A DNA stretch of 64,000 bases from CAYZJV01 sp964473245 (GCA_964473245.1 CAYYOL010000001.1:1-64000); one strand, 5' to 3'. Numbered from the stretch's first letter, positions 54,945 to 63,362 are shown. The notes: generated by a model not told the origin, from the letters alone. Numbers and translations: made by a program.

Positions 54945-56180
54945 TCACTGCTCCTTTGTTTCGGTATCGACGAATTTGAATTCGCTGGTAATGGGGAGCG
55001 CCCCAAACGAACCGTTCATGTAGAACTGACCGGTCATGTCTCTCTTTGCCTTGGAGAACTTGAAATCGGCAAGACTAAAATAGACGGTTGCCGAGTCGGC
55101 GCTTTTCTGTGCAAACCAAATTGCATCGCGTCGCAACACACCATCCTTCAACAATGAAGGATTGCAGTCAACTGCGAGAATCTGTGATCCATGCTTTGTA
55201 TTGTTCGCTTCAAAGACCTCTACTACATGCTCAAGAGCATATGGATGGAGGAGCATGCCAAAATCGTCTATGACGAGACAGCGTTTGGAGACGAAGCTCT
55301 CGAACATGGCAACCGCGATCGAGGTAAGACGGCGCAGACTAAGCGACTCGTTCGAAAAGTAGGAGGCATAGTGTTGCGTGACATTCGTATGAACGAATAT
55401 AAGCCTGTCCTCCTGGAACCGGACATCACGAATATCGGTTATATCGATACTCCAGAGGAAGTCTATCAACTCCTTCTTCCATGAGGGGTGTTTCTTCAGT
55501 TGTTCCACTATGACTTTCTCGCTCACACTGGACAAGCCGAAAGGAAGAATCATCAACTCATCGGTAAACCAGGTGAAGAGCGGAAGGAGTGTGCCACTCC
55601 CCTTTCTGGCAGCTGCTGCGAGATAGGTATGATTGTGCGGAACCTTTCCGACGATTCTCTTCTTCTCTCCACGGAACATTTTTCCCCAACGATAGGTATA
55701 ATTCAGTTCCTCAGCAGTACCATCGACCAGTTTTCGCTCGAACATGAGCTTTCTGGAACGACCGACATAGAAATGGTATGACTCCTCATAGATTCGCGAA
55801 CGATCTGCGACAAGCGAGTACTTCCCAACCAGAGCTTGCCCAGACTCCTCGTCCGTTCCCATCACCAGTTCCAAAGTGATATCGGCCGGACCCCCCTTCT
55901 CTTCTGCATAGGCGAATGCCGTTCCTGCAAGGAGTTGCAGTGGATTCTCCATCTCCGGATCGGCAACCACGATTGCTTTCAGTGCTTCCAGAGCACGAAC
56001 AAACGTACTCTTTCCTGCTCCATTTGGCCCAATGATAGCCACCGACTTGATTACTTTCAGTTTGTCACTCACCTCAACCACTTTCTCGGCAGCAAGTCTG
56101 TTGTCCTTGAGAGCTTCGAATGAGATTGTCTGTGAGTCTCGTACTGAACGAAAATTCGAAATTGTCATGTCCAGTAACAT
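54945..56180 (-). CDS. RloA-like ABC/AAA ATPase with degenerate motifs
   Basis: A 411 aa ATPase of the AAA15/AAA21 (RloA, AbiLi) group. Walker A is intact (GPNGAGKST, 51-59). The signature reads ESLSLRR (278-284) instead of ESxGTxR, Walker B ends Asp-Asp (VIDDFG, 305-306) instead of Asp-Glu, and the switch His of TTHD is replaced (AVDCN, 336-340). The C-terminal LRRDAIWFAQKS ... GSFGALP is well kept. So it may bind ATP but hydrolyse it poorly. Defence ATPases of this type work with RloB nucleases, the gene that follows after 1 bp. Confidence 0.8.
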   Translation of the reverse strand: MLLDMTISNFRSVRDSQTISFEALKDNRLAAEKVVEVSDKLKVIKSVAIIGPNGAGKSTFVRALEALKAIVVADPEMENPLQLLAGTAFAYAEEKGGPADITLELVMGTDEESGQALVGKYSLVADRSRIYEESYHFYVGRSRKLMFERKLVDGTAEELNYTYRWGKMFRGEKKRIVGKVPHNHTYLAAAARKGSGTLLPLFTWFTDELMILPFGLSSVSEKVIVEQLKKHPSWKKELIDFLWSIDITDIRDVRFQEDRLIFVHTNVTQHYASYFSNESLSLRRLTSIAVAMFESFVSKRCLVIDDFGMLLHPYALEHVVEVFEANNTKHGSQILAVDCNPSLLKDGVLRRDAIWFAQKSADSATVYFSLADFKFSKAKRDMTGQFYMNGSFGALPITSEFKFVDTETKEQ

Positions 56181-56191
56181 GTATGTTCCCC

Positions 56192-56845
56192 CTATTGCTT
56201 AGACGTCCGCGATTGAAAAATATTCTCCATTCTGTGCAACACGTCCCGATGCGTATGCAACGCAGAGACGAGTCGAGCAGGCAGGGTCTCGTCACCATGA
56301 TTATCTCCAGCTATAATATCAACCATACCAAGTTCGAGGAACCGATCGGCGTCACCTTTCTCGACTCCCTCTACATTGCACTGGAAGAAGACTCCCATTT
56401 CCCTCAGTTGCTGCGCAGTCTTATTCTCGACTGAGAACCAACTATACCGCTCGATATGTGCCAGTATGACCGAATAGCCCCGCTTTCTCAGCGCGTAAGC
56501 ATGATTGAGTAGAAATAGCGGTTCGGTCCTCGTGTCTACTTCCAACAAAACATAGTTGTTGATAAATGGGAGCACCTGCGGATCGACGGTGCCACCAACG
56601 TAGGTCTCACTGCCGAGTAGCAACTCAACACCGAGTTTATGGGCCTCTTCTTCTGCCCATGCGTACATTGGCCTGATGTTCTTGGTTCTTGTCGAAACCA
56701 ACGGATTATACAAGTGTGGTGTGGTTACCACTCGATCGAATCCCGCATCCGCGTAGGCTCTGAGCAAATTCAGACACATGTCCTTAGTTCGGACTCCATC
56801 GTCGACAAATGGCAGCAAATGTGCATGACTTTCAACATATCCCAT
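56192..56845 (-). CDS. PHP-type tyrosine phosphatase-like protein (CpsB/YwqE family)
   Basis: A 217 aa PHP-fold hydrolase. Metal ligands are likely in ESHAHLLPFVDDG (HxH), VVTTPHLYNP, LLGSETYV, VILAHIERYS and GDNHGD. The family includes manganese-dependent protein-tyrosine phosphatases for capsule kinases, but no kinase or capsule gene is near. It leads the operon with the RloA/RloB-like pair (11 bp gap). The ATG at 56845 has AAGAGG upstream; a TTG six codons earlier is less likely. Confidence 0.82.
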   Translation of the reverse strand: MGYVESHAHLLPFVDDGVRTKDMCLNLLRAYADAGFDRVVTTPHLYNPLVSTRTKNIRPMYAWAEEEAHKLGVELLLGSETYVGGTVDPQVLPFINNYVLLEVDTRTEPLFLLNHAYALRKRGYSVILAHIERYSWFSVENKTAQQLREMGVFFQCNVEGVEKGDADRFLELGMVDIIAGDNHGDETLPARLVSALHTHRDVLHRMENIFQSRTSKQ

Positions 56846-56937
56846 ACGGTACCTCTTTATCAATTATAGCCTGTTTATGTCAATTGGTATATATTAATCC
56901 GGTCATTGTTTCGATAGAGGTACTAAATACAAGAACA

Positions 56938-57474
56938 CTAGAATTCAATGCATGCCTGAGCAGGTACTGCTGCTGTGCGCCATGGGTGTGTAATCTCGAC
57001 AATCTCATGCACCATATCGGCAGCATCCATAAGAAGTTCCGGTGCATCTCGACCGGTGATCACGATATGTGGTCTATACAGATCTCCCGGTAGCGATTCG
57101 AGAAAACCGATGACATCACCGGTCGATACATAGTCGTTTGAGAGCGGATAGGTGAATTCATCGAGTACAATCAACTCATACCTACCACTCATGATCAGTT
57201 CCTTTGCTCGATTCCAACCTCGTTCGCACGCCTGTCGGGTCGGCTCTTCATCCTGCAAATTCCAAAGAAAGCCTTCACCGAAATTCTCCCAAAGGACACC
57301 GTTTTGTTCTGCAAATCGCCTCTCCCCTGTGCGCAACCCCTCCGATTTGATGAACTGAAGCACCGCACAATCTTTCCCATGTCCCAATGTTCGCATGACG
57401 AGCCCCATAGCCGCAGTGGTCTTGCCCTTCCCATTACCTGTATACACTATTGTCAGCGGAATTCTTCTTGTCAT
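56938..57474 (-). CDS. cobO: Cob(I)alamin adenosyltransferase (CobO/BtuR type)
   Basis: A 178 aa corrinoid adenosyltransferase that transfers the adenosyl group of ATP to cobalt in vitamin B12 precursors. The P-loop VYTGNGKGKTTAAMG is at residues 10-22, followed by VLQFIKSE and VLDEFTYPLS (acidic Walker B). The start at 57474 has AAGGAGAT upstream; the longer frame runs into the lipoprotein gene. It closes the pdxA operon, 19 bp after the lipoprotein. No other cobalamin gene is in the window, so salvage is more likely than synthesis. Confidence 0.9.
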   Translation of the reverse strand: MTRRIPLTIVYTGNGKGKTTAAMGLVMRTLGHGKDCAVLQFIKSEGLRTGERRFAEQNGVLWENFGEGFLWNLQDEEPTRQACERGWNRAKELIMSGRYELIVLDEFTYPLSNDYVSTGDVIGFLESLPGDLYRPHIVITGRDAPELLMDAADMVHEIVEITHPWRTAAVPAQACIEF

Positions 57475-57493
57475 GCTATCTCCTTGCCTCCAA

Positions 57494-58495
57494 CTATTGG
57501 CTCCCGTAAATCTGCAACTCAGCCTCTTCGTGTCTTGCAGCCGTTTGGGACATTCTCTCAAGCTGCCTTTGAGCTCGTGAAACACTACCGTTTTCAACTA
57601 CCTTTTCCATAAGAGACAATGCAGTAGTCCGTAGTCCGATCGATTCGGCTATGAGCGCTGCATTGTACCCGGCTCGCGGATCCTGCTGCTCCCTCCAGAG
57701 AAGAGCGAAAGTATCGTAGGCAGCTCTCATTTTCGCCTCCGTGGCATATACATAAGCCTCTTCGAACTGGATGTGCGAGTCTGTATCAGGTTTCAATAGT
57801 GCCACACGGGTAGTCACTCTTTGTGGCACAATGCGCTCGGCAATGATTGTTGCTGCATCGACTGCCATCTCCTCAAGCAAAGGCGTCAAAGATGGAGCAA
57901 AGATCACTTGAGAAGTATCGGTATCGAGATCATACGTACGCTCATTGATTCTCCGAACGCTCCCTCGATAGACTTCAGAATCGCTTTCAACGGCGATGAT
58001 ATGATAGGAGAGTGTTATTCCCACCCGTTGACGAAGATGAAATGTGTATGCTTCGCCACTTTTTCTAGCAAAGATGTATTCATCTACATCGATCGTATCG
58101 ATTCTCGTCTGGACTCGAGCCACAGAAGAGATATGGACATCCGGGTCAGACGAGGTGATCACCGAGATGAATGGTGATTCAACCAGCATCTCGGTCAACG
58201 ACCGAGTAATTGTTGCTGCTGCACTCCGTCCACTCGAGAGTTGGTGACCGGTATACACCTGAACCGGTGCCATCGAGCTGAAATCCTCTACCCTTCTAGG
58301 TGGCTCATTCGAAAGACTGAATCGGTAGGGAGCGACTGGATCGATGATGATTGCCCGATACGCACTCATGTCGTGCTCTGCAGGGACGAAAGAGGAGAGC
58401 GTGATTCGAGTGGCACACCCTGTGGCGATTACTAGGAGAGTAACGAGTAGCGTGAGTAGGATGACATGAATTTGGCGTATCTTTCGACCAATCAA
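57494..58495 (-). CDS. Predicted lipoprotein of unknown function
   Basis: A 333 aa protein with a lipoprotein signal: basic start, hydrophobic run ILLTLLVTLLVIA, then a lipobox TGC with Cys at 27. The mature part is mixed alpha/beta, with repeated ISVITSSDPDVHISSVARV and a helical C-terminal third that looks TPR-like (YNAALIAESIGLRTTALSLM). No family recognised. Directly after an ABC-2 export system (10 bp), it may be an accessory outer-surface or periplasmic part. Confidence 0.6.
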   Translation of the reverse strand: MIGRKIRQIHVILLTLLVTLLVIATGCATRITLSSFVPAEHDMSAYRAIIIDPVAPYRFSLSNEPPRRVEDFSSMAPVQVYTGHQLSSGRSAAATITRSLTEMLVESPFISVITSSDPDVHISSVARVQTRIDTIDVDEYIFARKSGEAYTFHLRQRVGITLSYHIIAVESDSEVYRGSVRRINERTYDLDTDTSQVIFAPSLTPLLEEMAVDAATIIAERIVPQRVTTRVALLKPDTDSHIQFEEAYVYATEAKMRAAYDTFALLWREQQDPRAGYNAALIAESIGLRTTALSLMEKVVENGSVSRAQRQLERMSQTAARHEEAELQIYGSQ

Positions 58496-58505
58496 TTGCT
58501 ACTCC

Positions 58506-59657
58506 TTACACCGTCTGAAGTATTTTCTCAGATTTGAACAGACGGGCGACCATATAGGCACAGAGTCCAGCAAAGCCGATATTGGAGATCACAGTGAGCG
58601 ATATATGCAACGGCTGGATCATTCCCATGAAACTCTCCTTCATCACAAATATGGTATTCACGATCGGAATGAGAAACAACAATACATTCGTAGTCGGATC
58701 CATATACATGGTAGTCACGCCAACGAGAACCACAATCATGTACAACGGCATGACATAGGTGCTCCCCTCTTTCACACTTTTTGCCAGACTTCCGAGCAGT
58801 GCGACCACGGCGCCAGTGAAAAGTGCTACCGAAAGCAATACGGCGATGATCACAGCAAGCGAGGAGACGGCAAGCGATGCACCACGCATATCTGCAGGAA
58901 AGAAGAGATCAGAACCACTCGGAATCAGTATGGAGATCACAAGGCCAATGAATGTTGCGGCAGCCGAACAGATTGCCACAACTGATACGAAGAGAATCTT
59001 GCCCCAGGCGATTGATGTTCTTGGAACCTGATTCACCAAGAGAATGGCAAGACTCCCCCGCTCCTTCTCTCCACAGGTGGTATCCAGTCCTGCACTGATC
59101 GATCCGGAAAATAGGAATATCATGAGAAAGTAGGGAACGAGCATAGCGAGAATGGATCCTCCCGATTGAACTGCCTCGGATGCGATATCGACCGATGTTA
59201 CGGTGAGCGTACGCAGGTCAGAGAGTAAGAGCCCATGGTTTCCCAACAGCTTAGCGGCAAGGTTCTCTTGATAGGCCGACAGTGCGGAGATCACTTGCTG
59301 ATAAGCGAATTGTGTCTTCTGACTACTCGAATCGTAGGCGACTACAACCTGGCTCCGTATCCCAGGAACATAATTCTCGGGAAACCTTATGACAATATCA
59401 GCCTCGTTTGCATCTACGATACGATACTGCAGATGAGTATCAAGTTGTTCTAGGAATCCTTGATCGATGTTCCCTTCGATCGATATCGGATAAGTAGCGG
59501 ACCGAGCATCAGCTTCTATCGACTGGAGCACCGACCCCATTCCAACGAATATGATGGGCAGTACCAACAATGGCAGCAGGAACGTGGAGAACAGGGTTCT
59601 TCGATCCTTGAAGAAGTTTTTCAACTCCTTTTTGAAGATGATATAGGCATCACTCAT
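58506..59657 (-). CDS. ABC-2 type export permease (NatB-like)
   Basis: A 383 aa membrane protein with an N-terminal TM helix (FSTFLLPLLVLPIIFVGMG), a large extracytoplasmic loop (about residues 50-190), then five or six TM helices. This is the NatB/YhaP-type topology. The cytoplasmic segment GEKERGSLAILLVNQVPRTS before a TM is typical of ABC-2 exporters. It overlaps natA by 8 bp. The substrate is unknown; NatAB in Bacillus exports sodium. The start at 59657 was chosen over the 36-residue longer frame that runs into natA. Confidence 0.85.
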   Translation of the reverse strand: MSDAYIIFKKELKNFFKDRRTLFSTFLLPLLVLPIIFVGMGSVLQSIEADARSATYPISIEGNIDQGFLEQLDTHLQYRIVDANEADIVIRFPENYVPGIRSQVVVAYDSSSQKTQFAYQQVISALSAYQENLAAKLLGNHGLLLSDLRTLTVTSVDIASEAVQSGGSILAMLVPYFLMIFLFSGSISAGLDTTCGEKERGSLAILLVNQVPRTSIAWGKILFVSVVAICSAAATFIGLVISILIPSGSDLFFPADMRGASLAVSSLAVIIAVLLSVALFTGAVVALLGSLAKSVKEGSTYVMPLYMIVVLVGVTTMYMDPTTNVLLFLIPIVNTIFVMKESFMGMIQPLHISLTVISNIGFAGLCAYMVARLFKSEKILQTV

Positions 59658-60396
59658 AGGCACCTCGATGGTCTGGTACCAGCGAGAAGAAGAGCGTTTC
59701 GATATCGGGAACCTTATGAGACTCGAGCAATTCATGCACGGGCCCCTCACAGAGAAGTCTTCCATCGTAAATTATTCCGATTCGATCACACAATCTCTGT
59801 GCCTCTCCGAGTACATGTGTTGAGAGCACCACACATTTTCCGGCATTCTTTGCAGCTCGAATGAAATCTGATATCACCTTCACTGCAAGAACATCGAGGT
59901 TGCTCGTCGGTTCGTCGAAAATAATATTGTGTGGCTCATGAATTATGCTTACAGCCAAAGAAACCTTCTGCGTCATTCCACTTGAAAGTTTAGCTATAGG
60001 TGTATCAAGGTACTTCTCCATAGCGAAGTCCTTCGTTAATGCAACGATTCTCTCTTCGATAATCTGCGATGGCATGTGGTTCAGTCGACCAAAGAATCGC
60101 AAGAGTTCTCTGCACGAGAGCTGTCCCGCAAGCCGCATCTCTCCGGTAAGAAAGCCAATCGAATCGCGCACAAGGCGTCCTTCATTAACCACATCGTGTC
60201 CATCGACCCAAACCATGCCGCTATCGGGTCGAAGCAGTGTTGCGATTGTTCTCAGCGTTGTCGTCTTCCCAGCTCCATTTGGCCCCAACAATCCGTAGAC
60301 TTCACCATCTTTTGCTGTACAGGTGATCCCCTTCAGTACGAGCTTTCTGTTTTTTCGTTGTGCGTAGCTTTTGTGGAGGTCTTGTATGACTATCAT
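59650..60396 (-). CDS. ABC exporter ATPase (NatA-like)
   Basis: A 248 aa ABC ATPase. Walker A GPNGAGKTTT (residues 38-47), signature LSSGMTQKVSLAVSI, Walker B NIIFDEPTSNLD and H-loop STHVLGEAQRLC. The signature has SSGMTQK, the form common in NatA/CcmA exporters. Partner of the overlapping NatB-like permease. It follows pdxA after 10 bp, an operon link with no obvious functional reason. Confidence 0.92.
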   Translation of the reverse strand: MIVIQDLHKSYAQRKNRKLVLKGITCTAKDGEVYGLLGPNGAGKTTTLRTIATLLRPDSGMVWVDGHDVVNEGRLVRDSIGFLTGEMRLAGQLSCRELLRFFGRLNHMPSQIIEERIVALTKDFAMEKYLDTPIAKLSSGMTQKVSLAVSIIHEPHNIIFDEPTSNLDVLAVKVISDFIRAAKNAGKCVVLSTHVLGEAQRLCDRIGIIYDGRLLCEGPVHELLESHKVPDIETLFFSLVPDHRGAYE

Positions 60397-60406
60397 CTAC
60401 TCGACC

Positions 60407-61429
60407 TTAAAAACTTGTCTGCTTGCCAAGCAGGTAGCGTATCGCAACACGAATCGCCTCAACCATGCTAACTTCAGAGGCGATTCCTTTTCCAGCAATG
60501 TCAAATGCGGTACCATGGTCGACACTCGTCCTAAGGAATGGAAGGGCCCAGGTAACTGAAATGGTTCGATCGAAGTCGAGAGTTTTAGCTGCAATATGGC
60601 CCTGATCATGATAGAGACTCAGCACTGCTCGATAGCGTCCGATCTTTGCGAGATGAAACACTGAATCTGCCCCCACAGGTCCTTCGACAAGCATTCCTTC
60701 GAGCCGGGCTCGTTCAATTGCTGGAATGATAGCCATCTGTTCTTCATCGCCGAACAGTCCATGTTCTCCACCATGAGGATTCAAAGCAGCAACGACAAAT
60801 GGAAGATTCTGATCGAACGAACTGGTTTGTGTGAGCTTGTAGCACTCTTTGATAGAGCGGTAGACCCGCTCCTCGGTAACAACATCGCAAGCTTGCCTTA
60901 AACTAAGATGACGGGTCATAAAGAATATTCTCAACCCAAGGGTTTCGAACATGGTGACAGGCGCAGGGCTTCCGGTAAGTTCTCCCAATATTTCAGTATG
61001 CCCAATCGAGTGTACGCCCGCTGCTCGCAACGACTCCTTATGGAGTGGTGGTGTGACTACTGCATCGCTTATATGTGACTGTGTGAGCCGTACTGCAGCG
61101 GAAATCGCATCGTATGCCGCCTTGCCACACATACCATCGATCTCTCCGTAGGTGAAAGTTGCGAGATCCACGAGAGGCATATCGTAGAGAATAGTTTCCT
61201 GGCTCTCTGTGATAGCCTGCCGGCATGCTACATCGGTCGACACCACAGCCGTAAAGGGGTCTCCAAGGGCACAATCGGATGCAGTTTTCTCCAGCAGACT
61301 CCGATCACCAAGAACGATAACTGTGGCTTTCTTGCTGTGTACACCGTGTGCAAGCGCTTTTAGGACAATCTCGGGACCAATCCCAGCTGGATCTCCCATC
61401 GGTACGGCAAGAACAGGTTTTTTCATCAT
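60407..61429 (-). CDS. pdxA: PdxA-family 4-hydroxythreonine-4-phosphate dehydrogenase
   Basis: A 340 aa NAD-dependent dehydrogenase/decarboxylase. It starts with AVPMGDPAGIGPEIVLKA. Metal-binding His residues fit VGADSVFHLA, LYHDQGHI and HGTAFDIAGKG, and the phosphate site fits GGEHGLFGDEE. PdxA makes a pyridoxal-phosphate precursor; PdxA2 relatives act on D-erythronate/threonate phosphate and are hard to tell apart by eye. The first of two adjacent ATGs (61429) is best spaced from AAGGAG. No other vitamin B6 gene is nearby. Confidence 0.85.
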   Translation of the reverse strand: MMKKPVLAVPMGDPAGIGPEIVLKALAHGVHSKKATVIVLGDRSLLEKTASDCALGDPFTAVVSTDVACRQAITESQETILYDMPLVDLATFTYGEIDGMCGKAAYDAISAAVRLTQSHISDAVVTPPLHKESLRAAGVHSIGHTEILGELTGSPAPVTMFETLGLRIFFMTRHLSLRQACDVVTEERVYRSIKECYKLTQTSSFDQNLPFVVAALNPHGGEHGLFGDEEQMAIIPAIERARLEGMLVEGPVGADSVFHLAKIGRYRAVLSLYHDQGHIAAKTLDFDRTISVTWALPFLRTSVDHGTAFDIAGKGIASEVSMVEAIRVAIRYLLGKQTSF

Positions 61430-61453
61430 GAATCGGATTCTCCTTGCACCGAA

Positions 61454-61482
61454 ACTATACCAACTGTACCCAGTGAACGCAA
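61454..61482 (-). promoter_or_regulatory. Predicted promoter of the pdxA-natAB-lipoprotein-cobO operon
   Basis: On the minus strand TTGCGT (61477-61482), 17 bp, TATAGT (61454-61459). Confidence 0.55.
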
Positions 61483-61755
61483 GAGAATGAATGGTATGCA
61501 AGCAAGCTTTCGTTTCCGGCACTTGTTCGGCAAAGTGACCACTTCGTGGTCCCACTGCTCTCACTCCGTTTGGAAATCGTTACCCAAGGGCAAGAGGCGG
61601 ACCCTGGAGGCTTCGCCTCCGCTGCCGCCCCAAGGGGCGGGGTATCTCCCCATACGTTTCCTGCACTCTCTCGGTAATGGATCAATAGTGATTGTTCCGC
61701 TACCCTCGTTTCGTTGGGAAATCAAAAAACCTCGTGCACTCGATAAGAAACCCGA
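61483..61755. other. GC-rich structured intergenic element
   Basis: About 270 bp between two divergent promoters, richer in GC than the AT-rich spacers elsewhere. Hairpins: GACCAC-TTC-GTGGTC (61538-61552), GGAGGC-TTC-GCCTCC (61606-61620) enclosed by GGCGG/CCGCC (61596-61600 with 61625-61629), and CCGCCCC-AA-GGGGCGG (61625-61640). The last two share 61625-61629 and so exclude each other. I could not match it to SRP RNA, 6S, RNase P or tmRNA. ORFs across it look random. Candidate interspersed repeat or structured RNA. Confidence 0.5.
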
Positions 61756-61784
61756 TTGACAGATGGTTTCTTCTCGCCTACTGT
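61756..61784 (+). promoter_or_regulatory. Predicted promoter of the acidic-protein gene
   Basis: TTGACA (61756-61761), 17 bp, TACTGT (61779-61784), 33 bp before the ATG at 61817. Confidence 0.6.
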
Positions 61785-61816
61785 GTACGTATCGGTTCCT
61801 GAGAGGGGGGTTTGCC

Positions 61817-62095
61817 ATGAAATATCAAGACGAAGATGCATGGGAAGAGAAATACTTCGATGATGATATCGAAGATGAAGAAGAGTACGAACTCGATGAT
61901 GATTTCGACCCGAACGAACTCAGGGAAGACGATGACTATGATCAGTTCGAGGACGAAGACGATGATGATCTCGATGGATTCTTTCTTGACGATGAAGAGA
62001 CGGAAGTGATCGAAGAGGACGATGATGACGACGATCTGCTCTTCGGAGACGATAATCTTGCAGATGATGAAGAGGAAGACCCATTCGATTTCTGA
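61817..62095 (+). CDS. Extremely acidic small protein
   Basis: A 92 aa protein with 34 Asp and 20 Glu (54 of 92) against only two Lys and one Arg; runs of up to six Asp occur. Aromatic and Leu residues recur between acidic blocks (DGFFLDDEE, DDDLLFGDDN), and it ends EDPFDF. It has no Cys, TM or signal and is probably disordered. A strong ribosome binding site (GAGAGGGG), its own promoter and a solid terminator show it is a real gene. Possible roles are DNA mimic, histone-like-protein antagonist, RNA polymerase delta-like factor or metal buffer. No family recognised. Confidence 0.75.
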   Translation: MKYQDEDAWEEKYFDDDIEDEEEYELDDDFDPNELREDDDYDQFEDEDDDDLDGFFLDDEETEVIEEDDDDDDLLFGDDNLADDEEEDPFDF

Positions 62096-62122
62096 TTGAA
62101 TTGCTCAACGCTACATCTGATG

Positions 62123-62159
62123 ATAACCTGCTATGGACTGTGTCCGGCAGGTTATTTTT
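62123..62159 (+). terminator. Terminator of the acidic-protein gene
   Basis: ATAACCTGC / GCAGGTTAT stem with an inner GGAC/GTCC helix, followed by TTTTT. 28 bp after the stop. Confidence 0.92.
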
Positions 62160-62198
62160 AATTCTGAGAAAAAAGTGAAGAAAATCAGCATGTTACTA

Positions 62199-62227
62199 TT
62201 TACAGAAACACGGCAATGCTGTACAGT
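62199..62227 (+). promoter_or_regulatory. Predicted promoter of the first binding-protein gene
   Basis: TTTACA (62199-62204), 17 bp, TACAGT (62222-62227), 25 bp before the ATG. Confidence 0.45.
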
Positions 62228-62251
62228 CCCCCGTATACACGGAGGATTACT

Positions 62252-63262
62252 ATGCATAGAAACAAAATTAGATTACTGTCTCTAATTTTCTGTACTACCC
62301 TGCTTGCTTCGCTAGGAGCAGCTGGCCAACAGGAGCAGCCTGAGGAGCAACAATTCCGAATTGGCGTATCAAAGATTGTGACACACCCTGCGCTCGATGC
62401 GATAGAACAGGGAATGACGGACTATCTGAGTGAACAAGGGTTCTCTATTCGATACGACTCGCAGAGTGCGAATGGAGATATTTCGACTGCAGCCTCCATT
62501 GCTCAGAAATTCAAAGCCGACAAATCGGATCTCGTGGTTGGTATCGGAACACCAGTGGCGCAGGCGCTGGCCAATGTGTTTTCCGAGACTCCAGTGGTGT
62601 TTGGCGGAATAACCGATCCCCTAGAAGCTGGTCTGGTTCCGACCTACGAACCGAACGATGGTAATGTAGGTGGAGTATCCGACAAGAATCCTGTTTTCGA
62701 TCAGATAAAGCTGTTTTCTGAGCTGACAGGAGCACAGACCATTGGTATCGTCTATACCAGTGGAGAAGCAAACGGAGTTCAATTGAAGGATATGGTGGAA
62801 TCTGCGACGAAAGAACTCGATCTTGGTTTCGTTGCAGCAGGCGTTTCGAATTCCGCGGAAGTGAAATCTGCGATACTCTCCATAGCGAGTCGAATCGATG
62901 GACTGTATGTGGGGACGGACAATACAGTAGTTTCAGCGATAAGTAGCTTGGGAGAGGTGTGCAAGGAGCAGGGAATTCCGCTGTTCACAGCTGATCCAAC
63001 CAGTGCGGTCGATCTCGACTATTTCATGGTATGGGGATTCAACTACTATAAACACGGAAGAAAAACTGGGGAGGCTGTGGCTCAGGTCCTACGCAATGAG
63101 AAACAAGCTGGAGAACTTGGTACGATATTCATCACCGATCCTACGGAATTCGAACTCTGGTTCAATCTCGACCGGGCACGAGCGTTGGGCATCTCCATTC
63201 CACAGGAGTTGATAGCCGGTGCTGCGGTCATTCATGACCAGGGAGAACGGATCACGCGCTGA
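62252..63262 (+). CDS. ABC substrate-binding protein, TrpX/COG2984-like (copy 1)
   Basis: A 336 aa exported protein. The signal peptide (hydrophobic core LLSLIFCTTLLASLGAAG, about residues 8-25) is followed by a Gln/Glu-rich linker and a two-lobed type I binding domain (RIGVSKIVTHPALDAIEQG ... VVGIGTPVAQALANVFSETP). This family binds aromatic amino acids or similar small molecules; the ligand is not known here. The paralogue directly downstream is highly similar over the N-terminal half. Permease and ATPase genes, if present, lie beyond the window. GGAGG precedes the start. Confidence 0.85.
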   Translation: MHRNKIRLLSLIFCTTLLASLGAAGQQEQPEEQQFRIGVSKIVTHPALDAIEQGMTDYLSEQGFSIRYDSQSANGDISTAASIAQKFKADKSDLVVGIGTPVAQALANVFSETPVVFGGITDPLEAGLVPTYEPNDGNVGGVSDKNPVFDQIKLFSELTGAQTIGIVYTSGEANGVQLKDMVESATKELDLGFVAAGVSNSAEVKSAILSIASRIDGLYVGTDNTVVSAISSLGEVCKEQGIPLFTADPTSAVDLDYFMVWGFNYYKHGRKTGEAVAQVLRNEKQAGELGTIFITDPTEFELWFNLDRARALGISIPQELIAGAAVIHDQGERITR

Positions 63263-63277
63263 ATAATGGCCGTATCT

Positions 63278-63297
63278 TTATGCATTATTATGCATAA
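63278..63297. promoter_or_regulatory. TTATGCAT/ATGCATAA inverted repeat
   Basis: TTATGCAT-TATT-ATGCATAA lies just upstream of the -35 box of the second binding-protein promoter. A likely operator or activator site. Confidence 0.5.
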
Positions 63298-63302
63298 CCA
63301 TC

Positions 63303-63331
63303 TTTACAAAAACCAACGGTCGTTCTATAGT
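63303..63331 (+). promoter_or_regulatory. Predicted promoter of the second binding-protein gene
   Basis: TTTACA (63303-63308), 17 bp, TATAGT (63326-63331), 31 bp before the ATG at 63363. Confidence 0.6.
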
Positions 63332-63362
63332 GACGGACAACCCACACCCGAAGGAGCTTTGT

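Noticed and set aside
56863..56886. TATAAT with TTGACA before the PHP phosphatase as a promoter
   Set aside because: The boxes are only 9 bp apart, and the -10 is too close to the start codon to leave room for the ribosome binding site.
61483..61755. SRP RNA, 6S RNA, RNase P RNA or tmRNA
   Set aside because: I looked for the conserved cores of each on both strands and did not find them.
61487..61759. 90-codon plus-strand ORF in the GC-rich element
   Set aside because: No ribosome binding site, and the composition follows the hairpins rather than a protein.
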